Of a stretch of DNA of 7,496 nucleotides, positions 1 through 7,496 are shown piece by piece. Position 1 is the stretch's first letter; every line of letters begins with the position of its first letter. The stretch covers positions 1-7,496 of the forward strand of contig CANHIV010000037.1 of assembly GCA_947460525.1 (NCBI GenBank), read 5' to 3'. The DNA comes from Flavobacteriales bacterium. GTDB lineage: Bacteria > Bacteroidota > Bacteroidia > Flavobacteriales_D > Sanyastnellaceae. The notes under the pieces are model-generated. The model saw nothing but the letters and a program-made list of their open reading frames with translations, was not told the DNA's origin and did not search any database. Made by a program: the position numbers and the translations under genes.

Positions 1-19
1 AAAATGAATTTGATTTAGG

Positions 20-709
20 TCAATCTTTTTTTCGCGGTCGCTTGACAGAAAACAATTGAGCAGGTTTATGCAGCACGCCACTTTGTTTTTCTTCCAGCGG
101 AGTGACGGTATCCGTTCTCAAAATGTTTTTTCTAAAATTTCGCTTGTCCAACTTTTTATCAAGAATGATCTCATACAATTTTTGAAGTTGAGACAGCGTG
201 AATTTTTCTGGAAGCAATTCGAATCCAATGTGATCTGCCATCAATTCATGACGAAGTACTTTCACTGCTTCGCCAACGATTTCGTTGTGATCAAAAGCAA
301 GATTTGGAATTTTATAAACATCTACCCATTGGGCCTTTTTGGCAAAGGAGGCGGCTTGAGGATTAAAGTCATCCATTTTTACCAAAGAGTAGTAACCTAC
401 AGTAATAACCCGTCTTTCAGGATGTGTTCGGAAACTTCTCAACCAATCACGATCTTTTAATCCCGTTACTCTGTTTGGATCACCAAAAGCATGGAACTGC
501 TTTAAATAAATACCCTTTAAACTTGTGAGTTCATTTAAAATGCGTTTAGCGGCGGTATCCAACCCCTCGTCGTCACGAACCAAATCACCGGGGACGGCTT
601 TTTGAGGTTTGATGACAGATTTGCCCTCAGGTTGTTTTTGTTCGATTAACAAAACCTTAAGTTCATCCTCATCAAAACCAAATACCACACAATCTACAGA
701 GATATCCAT
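20..709 (-). CDS. Nudix-fold transcriptional regulator (NrtR/AraR-like), divergent from the glycolysis operon
   Basis: This 229-residue protein has an N-terminal Nudix-fold domain (about residues 1-155) and a C-terminal winged-helix-like region (about 165-225, starting FTLSQLQKLYEIILDKKLDKR). That is the architecture of NrtR and of the Bacteroidota sugar regulator AraR, where the Nudix fold senses a nucleotide- or sugar-type ligand and the helix region binds DNA. The Nudix box (residues 41-63, starting GDLVRDDEGLDTAAKR) keeps the leading Gly and one Glu but lacks the canonical REUxEExGU core: K55-R56 stand where Arg-Glu is expected, and N59 replaces a metal-binding Glu. This suggests ligand sensing rather than hydrolysis. 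Other family-like stretches are FHAFGDPNR (72-80) and LAFDHNEIV (137-145). The ATG at 709 is the natural start, since the protein opens directly in the first Nudix strand. It is divergent from pfkA across 91 bp containing a large palindrome, so autoregulation and control of the operon are likely. The effector is unknown. Family assignment is firm; the regulatory role is inferred. Confidence 0.85.
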   Translation of the reverse strand: MDISVDCVVFGFDEDELKVLLIEQKQPEGKSVIKPQKAVPGDLVRDDEGLDTAAKRILNELTSLKGIYLKQFHAFGDPNRVTGLKDRDWLRSFRTHPERRVITVGYYSLVKMDDFNPQAASFAKKAQWVDVYKIPNLAFDHNEIVGEAVKVLRHELMADHIGFELLPEKFTLSQLQKLYEIILDKKLDKRNFRKNILRTDTVTPLEEKQSGVLHKPAQLFSVKRPRKKD

Positions 710-719
710 TTGCGCATTC

Positions 720-736
720 TAATTTGTGCGAAATTA
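720..736. promoter_or_regulatory. Small AT-rich palindrome next to the regulator start
   Basis: Arms TAATTT (720-725) and AAATTA (731-736) are exact reverse complements around the 5-bp centre GTGCG. The site lies 10 bp upstream of the regulator's ATG at 709, in its presumed leader or core promoter. It does not resemble the larger palindrome at 752-778, so it is either a separate protein site, a weak leader hairpin, or chance in AT-rich DNA. Confidence 0.3.
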
Positions 737-751
737 AGCGATGTTAATAAA

Positions 752-778
752 TAGTTAGTGTAAAACATACACTTACTA
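752..778. promoter_or_regulatory. Candidate operator: 27-bp palindrome between the Nudix regulator and pfkA
   Basis: Left arm TAGTTAGTGTA (752-762) and right arm TACACTTACTA (768-778) pair at 10 of 11 positions; the only mismatch is T756/T774. The centre is AAACA (763-767). The arm length and spacing suit a dimeric winged-helix regulator. The site sits roughly mid-way in the divergent intergenic region, where one bound regulator could act on both promoters. Its location beside an NrtR/AraR-like gene makes that protein the first candidate to bind it. The palindrome is directly visible; the binding partner is inferred. Confidence 0.7.
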
Positions 779-784
779 CACTTA
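768..784 (+). repeat. Direct repeat of operator half-site TACACTTA
   Basis: TACACTTA occurs at 768-775, as part of the right arm of the large palindrome, and again at 777-784, in the same orientation and 9 bp apart. With the inverted left arm (TTAGTGTA, 755-762) this gives three related half-sites in 30 bp. It could support cooperative binding or an alternative register close to the pfkA start at 801. Confidence 0.5.
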
Positions 785-800
785 TTGTTATATTTACAAC

Positions 801-2781
<1,981 letters not shown>

Positions 2782-2794
2782 AAAATAAGAAAAC

Positions 2795-3661
2795 ATGATT
2801 TTGATTGCAGACAGCGGTTCCACTAAATGCGATTGGGCCCTGATTGATCGAGAAGGTAAGCGTCTTGGAAATTTTGAGACGATGGGATTAAACCCATACT
2901 TTCACAATGAGACAGTAGTTGAGAATTCTATTCGTGGAAATGCCCCATTGGCTTTGTATGCTGAAAAAGTAAAGGAAATTTATTTCTATGGAGCTGGATC
3001 GAGTACAGACATTATGTGCGCGATCATCGAGAATGGATTGAAGAAGGTTTTTGTTAATGCCAAGATCATGGTCGATCATGATTTGGTGGGATGTGCTTAT
3101 GCCACTTACGATGGAGAAAATTGCATCTCTTGCATATTGGGTACAGGTTCCAATAGTTGTTCTTTTGATGGAAAAGAAATCCATGAAGAAGTTCCATCAT
3201 TGGCGTATATCCTAGGAGACGAAGCTTCTGGAAGTTATTTTGGTAAGATTTTGTTGCGAGAGTATTTCTATAGAAAACTTCCTGCTGATTTGAAAGAAGC
3301 TTTTGAAAAGACTTTCTCCATCACCAAAGATGAATTTATTTCAAGGGTTTATCGTGAGCCCAATGCCAATGTGTTCTTGGCCAGTTTCACTCGTTTTATC
3401 GGGGAACATGCGCATCATCCGCATGTGATCAATTGGGTAGTGCGTGGTATGCGTGAGTTCATTGATATTCATGTGAAGTGCTTTAAAAATTGGGAAACAC
3501 AGCCTGTACATTTTGTGGGCTCTATTTCTCACTACTTCAAACATTGTTTGGAAATTGCGGCACAGCAAGAGGGTATTAGATTGGGTAGGGTGATTAAAAA
3601 ACCAATCGATGGATTGGTGGATTATCATGTCAAGTATGTATTTCCTCAAACGGTAGCTTAA
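2795..3661 (+). CDS. BadF/BadG/BcrA/BcrD-type sugar kinase (N-acetylglucosamine kinase-like), possible glucokinase
   Basis: This 288-residue protein belongs to the ASKHA kinase fold, in the branch that includes N-acetylglucosamine kinases and BadF/BadG ATPases. The phosphate-1 loop is DSGSTKCDW (6-14), the phosphate-2 loop is LGTGSNS (115-121), LGDEASGSYFG (140-150) is the family signature, and VHFVGSISHYF (238-248) is the adenosine loop. Asp94 and Asp96 in VDHD are candidates for the catalytic base. Annotation pipelines usually call it N-acetylglucosamine kinase, but the substrate cannot be read from sequence. Here it sits between gapA and beta-phosphoglucomutase/maltose phosphorylase, a pathway that releases free glucose, so glucose is a reasonable alternative substrate. 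Its stop codon (3659-3661) directly abuts the ATG of the next gene, implying translational coupling. The fold is firm; specificity is an inference from context. Confidence 0.88.
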   Translation: MILIADSGSTKCDWALIDREGKRLGNFETMGLNPYFHNETVVENSIRGNAPLALYAEKVKEIYFYGAGSSTDIMCAIIENGLKKVFVNAKIMVDHDLVGCAYATYDGENCISCILGTGSNSCSFDGKEIHEEVPSLAYILGDEASGSYFGKILLREYFYRKLPADLKEAFEKTFSITKDEFISRVYREPNANVFLASFTRFIGEHAHHPHVINWVVRGMREFIDIHVKCFKNWETQPVHFVGSISHYFKHCLEIAAQQEGIRLGRVIKKPIDGLVDYHVKYVFPQTVA

Positions 3662-4318
3662 ATGTTGTCAGCGTGTTTATTTGATTTGGATGGGGTCCTA
3701 GTGGATACCGCCAAGCATCATTACACAGCTTGGAAAAAATTGGCGGAAGAAAAGATTGGTGTGAATTTCACCCATGAGGACAATGAGGCATTAAAGGGGC
3801 TTTCTCGCGCAGAAAGCCTCTCTTACATTTTGTCCAAGACTAACCGTGAATTTTCACAGGAAGATCAGTTGTCCATGATGGAAGAGAAAAATTTGAATTA
3901 CCTCTCTTTGGTTTCTCAATTGACCCCTTCAGATTTGCTTCCAGGAGCGCTGGAACTGTTGCAATCGCTCAAAGCATCGGGTATCAAGGCAGCCTTGGGT
4001 TCTGCATCCAAGAATGCGCCAATGATCATTGAGAAGTTGGGTATTGTAGATTTATTGGATGTCGTAGTAGATGGCAATGTGGTTACATTGTCCAAACCCC
4101 ATCCTGCAGTATTTCTAAAAGGTGCTGAATTATTGGGTGTGGCTCCTGAGCATACGGTGGTATTTGAAGATGCCGTGAGTGGAGTGGCTGCGGCAAAAGC
4201 AGGAGGATTTTTCTGCGTTGGCATAGGCGAACCAGAGGCGCTTCCTCAAGCTGATTATGTGGTCAGTGATTTGTCATTTGTGACCATTGAAGATTTAAAA
4301 AGTAAATTTTTCAATTGA
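3662..4318 (+). CDS. pgmB: Beta-phosphoglucomutase (HAD superfamily)
   Basis: It converts beta-D-glucose-1-phosphate, the product of inverting disaccharide phosphorylases, to glucose-6-phosphate. The 218-residue HAD protein matches the well-studied Lactococcus lactis enzyme at key positions with the same numbering as I recall it: nucleophile D8 and acid/base D10 in FDLDGVLVDT, T16 and H20, cap-domain K45 and R49 in KGLSRAES, S114 in GSASKN, K145 in SKPHP, and E169-D170 in FEDAVSG as Mg ligands. All expected catalytic residues are therefore present. The ATG follows the kinase stop with no gap (TAA then ATG), and maltose phosphorylase begins 10 bp after its own stop. The kinase-pgmB-phosphorylase order fits channelling both maltose products to glucose-6-phosphate. 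A strong hairpin is embedded at 3795-3821. Confidence 0.96.
   Translation: MLSACLFDLDGVLVDTAKHHYTAWKKLAEEKIGVNFTHEDNEALKGLSRAESLSYILSKTNREFSQEDQLSMMEEKNLNYLSLVSQLTPSDLLPGALELLQSLKASGIKAALGSASKNAPMIIEKLGIVDLLDVVVDGNVVTLSKPHPAVFLKGAELLGVAPEHTVVFEDAVSGVAAAKAGGFFCVGIGEPEALPQADYVVSDLSFVTIEDLKSKFFN
3795..3821 (+). other. Intragenic RNA hairpin in pgmB
   Basis: Left arm AGGGGCTTTCT (3795-3805) and right arm AGAAAGCCTCT (3811-3821) pair across all 11 positions, counting one G-U (3797/3819), around the 5-nt loop CGCGC. The stem overlaps codons for the K45/R49 cap motif of beta-phosphoglucomutase. No T-tract follows on either strand, so it does not look like an intrinsic terminator. It could affect mRNA stability or ribosome transit, or be a by-product of codon choice. 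Confidence 0.45.
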
Positions 4319-4328
4319 TTAATTTGAT

Positions 4329-6542
4329 ATGATTCAATATTTAAAAACAGATCCTTGGAAGGTAATTGAAGAAGGATTTCATCCTCAGCATCACCAAAGT
4401 TCTGAAAGTATTTTTAGCATAGGTAACGGGAAGTTTGGTCAACGTGCTTCTCATGAGGAGATGTATTCAGGGCCGCATTTGAAAGGTTCATATGTAGCCG
4501 GTGTTTATTATCCAGACAAGACAAGAGTAGGGTGGTGGAAGAATGGATACCCTGAATATTTTGCCAAAGTTTTGAATGCAACCGCATGGCACAATATTCA
4601 TGTTACGATCAATGGTGAAGAACTGGATTTGTATACCATTGAAGTAACGGATTTTGTTCGTGTCTTGGACATGAGAACGGGGATTTTATCCCGCTCCTTT
4701 GTTGCTCACATGAAGAGCGGATTGCAATGCAAAATAGAAACTGAGCGTTTTATCAGCATGCACGAAGAGAGTGTTGCTGCTATTCGATTCGCAATAACTC
4801 CCATCAATGGCGATGCCGATATTTCCATGAAATCCATCTTGGATGGCAATGTGAAAAATCACGATGCCAACTATGATGAAATTTTTTGGGAGCCCGTATC
4901 CGAGCAAATCAATAGTGGTGAAGGTTGTGTGGTGAACATCACCAAAAAAACGGGATTTACAGTGGCTGTGGCAATGAATCATCAAGTTGATCAATTGCAA
5001 TGGCAATCTGATTCTTCTAAGTCCTCCTATGTTTCTAGTGACTTTGTTGGTCATGTTCAGAAAGGAACTACCTCGACTTTGTATAAGTTCGTAGGGATTG
5101 AAAATACGTTGTATGCTGCTGCGGATGAGGTTGGAGTTAAAGCCATGAATCATGCCGCTAATGCCAAGAAAGAAGGGTACGAATCTCTGCGTTCTGCCCA
5201 CTGCAAGGCCTGGATGGAAATTTGGGAAATGGGAGATATCGTGATTGAAGGCGATGATGCTGCGCAGCAAGGCATTCGATTCAATATTTTTCATTTGAAT
5301 CAAACCTATACCGGAAAAGATGCCCGATTGAACATTGGTCCCAAAGGTTTTACAGGAGAGAAATATGGTGGGTCAACTTATTGGGACACTGAGGCATATT
5401 GTATTCCTTTTTATATGGCAACCAAGAATCAAGAGGTTGCGCGTCAACTCTTGAAGTACCGCCACAATCAATTGGATCGTGCCATTGAGAATGCTGCCAA
5501 ATTAGGATTTAAAGATGGTGCGGCATTGTACCCCATGGTCACCATGAACGGCGAAGAGTGTCACAATGAATGGGAAATTACATTTGAAGAAATTCACCGC
5601 AATGGTGCCATTGCTTATGCCATTTATAATTACACGCAATACACCGGTGATACTTCCTATGTTTTAGAAACAGGCTGGGAAGTGTTGTTGGGAATTGCAC
5701 GATTCTGGGCACAAAGGGTACATTGGAGTGAGCACAAGAAGATGTTTGTGATGCATGGTGTGACAGGGCCCAACGAATATGAGAACAACGTCAATAACAA
5801 CTGGTACACCAACTTTATTGCCACATGGTGTTTGAAGTATACCAAGGAAGTATTGATGGCATTCAAGAAGGATCATCCTGAAGTATACGCAAAAGGAATG
5901 GCCAAATGGAATTTCCGCGAGGATGAGTTGCAAGAATGGTCTTTGATCATTGAAAAAATGTACTTCCCCAAACATGAGGACGGTTTGGTTTATTTGCAGC
6001 AAGATGGATTTTTGGACAAAGTATTGATGGCGGCCAGTGATCTTCCATCATCAGAAAGACCCATCAACCAACATTGGAGTTGGGATCGAATTTTGCGTTC
6101 TTGCTTTATCAAACAAGCCGACGTTTTGCAAGGTTTGTACTTTTTTGAAGATCAATTTACTGCAGAGCAAATCAAAGCCAATTTTGATTTCTATGAACCC
6201 ATGACCGTTCATGAGTCTTCATTGTCTCCATGTGTACATAGCATTCTCGCAGCCAAATTGGGATATGAAGAAAAGGCAGTAGAAATGTACATGCGCACTT
6301 CACGATTGGACTTGGATGATTACAACCATGAAGCGCACGAGGGATTGCACATCACCAGTATGGCAGGCACATGGATGTCTATCGTACAAGGATTTGGCGG
6401 AATGCGACTTGAAAATGACCAACTCGTATTCAATGGAATGCTTCCAAAAAATTGGCAGTCCTTTACATTCAGAATTCTTTTCAGAAATGTCATTCATTCT
6501 GTGAAGGTGGATGCGCAAGGCACGCACGTCTCACATCATTAA
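4329..6542 (+). CDS. Maltose phosphorylase (glycoside hydrolase family 65)
   Basis: It cleaves maltose with phosphate, inverting the anomer, to beta-glucose-1-phosphate and glucose. The 737 residues cover the full GH65 layout: N-terminal beta-sandwich (about 1-260), linker, (alpha/alpha)6 catalytic barrel (about 310-680) and a short C-terminal beta domain. The acid catalyst is E483 in VTGPNEYENNVNNNWYTN; this Asn-rich form is typical of maltose phosphorylases, whereas trehalose and kojibiose phosphorylases usually read GPDEY with VDNNAYTN. Other motifs are STYWDTEAY (349-357, glucose site), KQADVLQG (595-602) and HEGLHITSMAG (670-680, phosphate site). There is no signal peptide, so it acts in the cytosol. 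It is last in the operon, 10 bp after pgmB, which uses its product. It ends in a TAA shared with the convergent MBOAT stop. Maltose specificity is likely but rests on motif similarity; other alpha-glucosyl disaccharides remain possible. Confidence 0.93.
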   Translation: MIQYLKTDPWKVIEEGFHPQHHQSSESIFSIGNGKFGQRASHEEMYSGPHLKGSYVAGVYYPDKTRVGWWKNGYPEYFAKVLNATAWHNIHVTINGEELDLYTIEVTDFVRVLDMRTGILSRSFVAHMKSGLQCKIETERFISMHEESVAAIRFAITPINGDADISMKSILDGNVKNHDANYDEIFWEPVSEQINSGEGCVVNITKKTGFTVAVAMNHQVDQLQWQSDSSKSSYVSSDFVGHVQKGTTSTLYKFVGIENTLYAAADEVGVKAMNHAANAKKEGYESLRSAHCKAWMEIWEMGDIVIEGDDAAQQGIRFNIFHLNQTYTGKDARLNIGPKGFTGEKYGGSTYWDTEAYCIPFYMATKNQEVARQLLKYRHNQLDRAIENAAKLGFKDGAALYPMVTMNGEECHNEWEITFEEIHRNGAIAYAIYNYTQYTGDTSYVLETGWEVLLGIARFWAQRVHWSEHKKMFVMHGVTGPNEYENNVNNNWYTNFIATWCLKYTKEVLMAFKKDHPEVYAKGMAKWNFREDELQEWSLIIEKMYFPKHEDGLVYLQQDGFLDKVLMAASDLPSSERPINQHWSWDRILRSCFIKQADVLQGLYFFEDQFTAEQIKANFDFYEPMTVHESSLSPCVHSILAAKLGYEEKAVEMYMRTSRLDLDDYNHEAHEGLHITSMAGTWMSIVQGFGGMRLENDQLVFNGMLPKNWQSFTFRILFRNVIHSVKVDAQGTHVSHH

Positions 6543-7496
6543 AACTGTAAGTAAATCGGCGCGACTGGCGTATCAGATTTAAAATAAGCGATAACGAGTA
6601 AAATGCTCACCATGATAAAAACATGTGTGAGCATTTTTTGTTTGGACAAAAAGGAGATGATGTTGTCATTCCAATCCAATGGGAGTTGATGAAGCATCAA
6701 GGCCAACAGCAAAACCAATAATACATTTTTATAATGATCAATAAAGAGCGGGAAACTGTTCCAATCGAAGTTGAAAGCTATCTGGTGTAGGATGGTTTGG
6801 CTTTTTTCTAAACTATCTGGGCCAAAGAAAATCCAGCAGAATACTACAAAATGAAAGGTTAGGAATACACCCGCAAATCTTCTCCATCTAGAAACCACTG
6901 TTGGCATAGGAAACAAATCCAACCTCCATTTGTCAATGGCCAAAAGAGCACCGTGCAATGCTCCCCAAATGATAAATGTCCAATTGGCGCCATGCCAAAA
7001 ACCTCCAATGAGCATGGTGATGATCAAATGTGCATAGGTTCTAATCAAACCTTTTCTATTTCCGCCCATTGGAATGTAGAGGTAGTCCCTTAGCCACGAG
7101 GAAAGTGAAATGTGCCATCTGCGCCAAAATTCTGTGATGGATCCCGATTGATAAGGAGCGGAAAAGTTAATATTGATTTTAAGTCCCATCCAGCGTGCAA
7201 TGCCAATTGCCATGTCAGAATATCCACTGAAATCACAATAGATTACCATGGCATAGGCATATACAGCAAATAAACCATACACCCCATTGTATCTTGTTGG
7301 ATCATCAAAAACTACCTCCACCAAGTTGGTATACAAGAAATCGCTAATGACTACTTTTTTAAAGCATCCACTCAAAATATAGAACAGACCAAAAGAAATG
7401 TCTTCACTGGACAAATTCACTTTCTTCCTAATTTGAGGCAAGAAATCGGCGGCCCGCACAATAGGGCCCATCATCAATTTGGGGAAGAAGGATAGA
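6539..7496 (-). CDS. MBOAT family O-acyltransferase (AlgI-like), 5' end outside the window
   Basis: This is an integral inner-membrane acyltransferase of the kind that O-acetylates exported polysaccharide, related to AlgI and DltB. About 318 C-terminal residues are visible; family members are usually around 470-500, so roughly the first third is missing. The reading frame stays open to the right edge, with SFFPK upstream of LMMGPIVRAADFLPQ, matching the conserved FFPQLIAGPIVR region. A TTG near 7477 is therefore internal, not a start. Diagnostic motifs are EFWRRWHISLSSWLRDYLYIPMGG, with His at 7112-7114, and GGFWHGANWTFIIWG, with the invariant catalytic His at 6992-6994. Hydrophobic stretches occur throughout, including the final LLVIAYF segment. 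The SGNH-type partner such genes often have is not in view. The gene converges on maltose phosphorylase with a 4-bp overlap, and its last coding portion contains a plus-strand terminator hairpin. A role in envelope or capsule modification is inferred. Confidence 0.92.
   Translation of the reverse strand, partial: LSFFPKLMMGPIVRAADFLPQIRKKVNLSSEDISFGLFYILSGCFKKVVISDFLYTNLVEVVFDDPTRYNGVYGLFAVYAYAMVIYCDFSGYSDMAIGIARWMGLKININFSAPYQSGSITEFWRRWHISLSSWLRDYLYIPMGGNRKGLIRTYAHLIITMLIGGFWHGANWTFIIWGALHGALLAIDKWRLDLFPMPTVVSRWRRFAGVFLTFHFVVFCWIFFGPDSLEKSQTILHQIAFNFDWNSFPLFIDHYKNVLLVLLLALMLHQLPLDWNDNIISFLSKQKMLTHVFIMVSILLVIAYFKSDTPVAPIYLQF
6600..6639 (+). terminator. Intrinsic terminator of the pfkA-maltose phosphorylase operon, inside the MBOAT coding sequence
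   Basis: Arms AAAATGCTCAC (6600-6610) and GTGAGCATTTT (6627-6637) pair perfectly over 11 bp. Inside them CATG (6611-6614) pairs with CATG (6622-6625), leaving the loop ATAAAAA and one bulged T. A run of six T (6634-6639) completes a rho-independent terminator on the plus strand, 58 bp after the maltose phosphorylase stop. On the minus strand only four T follow the stem, so termination in that direction should be weaker. The stem also encodes MBOAT residues (Met-Leu-Thr and Val-Ser-Ile-Leu). Confidence 0.8.

Noticed and set aside
1..19. Terminator or gene downstream of the Nudix regulator
   Set aside because: Only 19 bases are visible past the stop; nothing can be supported.
56..460. Open plus-strand frame opposite the Nudix regulator
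   Set aside because: It is antisense to a protein with clear Nudix and winged-helix sequence, and its translation shows no recognisable domain.
762..769. Minus-strand TATGTTTT as a -7 box for the regulator gene
   Set aside because: The last base is off consensus and the nearest upstream TTG (796-798) is about 27 bp away, too far for a convincing promoter.
789..796. TATATTTA as a Bacteroidota -7 box (TAnnTTTG) for pfkA
   Set aside because: It ends only 4 bp before the ATG, lacks the final G, and has no TTG at a suitable upstream distance; it would imply a leaderless transcript, for which there is no other evidence.
4686..5303. Long minus-strand open frame (205 codons) within maltose phosphorylase
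   Set aside because: Shadow of a well-conserved GH65 gene; the translation is low-complexity in character with no family motif, and no promoter or start context supports it.
6470..6515. Imperfect stem around CAGAA/TTCTG as a minus-strand terminator for the MBOAT gene
   Set aside because: The core is only 5 bp with a mismatch, and no T-tract follows on the minus strand.
7475..7477. TTG as the start of the MBOAT gene
   Set aside because: The frame continues upstream to the window edge with SFFPK, part of the conserved FFPQ...GPIVR region, so the true start is beyond 7496.

Overview
The window comes from a Bacteroidota chromosome, most likely an environmental Flavobacteriales/Chitinophagales-type bacterium. 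The grounds are AT-leaning DNA, A-rich leaders with no clear Shine-Dalgarno sites, and protein types common in that phylum: a Nudix-fold transcription regulator, a BadF/BadG-type sugar kinase and a GH65 maltose phosphorylase beside a beta-phosphoglucomutase. The phylum is an inference from protein style; no rRNA or other marker gene is present.

Layout. Positions 20-709 (minus) encode an NrtR/AraR-like Nudix regulator with a degenerate Nudix box and a C-terminal winged-helix region. A 91-bp divergent intergenic region (710-800) follows, carrying a striking 27-bp near-perfect palindrome (752-778), an extra direct half-site (777-784) and a smaller palindrome (720-736) next to the regulator start. 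From 801 to 6542 five plus-strand genes are packed with gaps of 10, 13, 0 and 10 bp: 6-phosphofructokinase, glyceraldehyde-3-phosphate dehydrogenase, a BadF/BadG/NagK-type sugar kinase, beta-phosphoglucomutase and GH65 maltose phosphorylase. The spacing indicates one operon. It converges on a minus-strand MBOAT O-acyltransferase of the AlgI type, whose 5' end lies beyond the right edge. The two convergent genes share a TTAA that serves as both stop codons. The best plus-strand intrinsic terminator (6600-6639) lies inside the MBOAT coding sequence.

How the genes fit together. Maltose phosphorylase splits maltose with phosphate into beta-glucose-1-phosphate and glucose. Beta-phosphoglucomutase turns the first into glucose-6-phosphate, and the sugar kinase is well placed to phosphorylate the free glucose. 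PfkA and GapA then supply two steps of glycolysis. The operon therefore reads as a maltose-to-lower-glycolysis module, missing only steps usually encoded elsewhere (isomerase, aldolase, triose isomerase) and a transporter. The divergent Nudix regulator and its palindrome are the obvious candidate control system. A Nudix-type regulator acting on core glycolysis plus maltose phosphorolysis is the most interesting prospect here. The MBOAT gene appears unrelated (envelope polysaccharide acylation).
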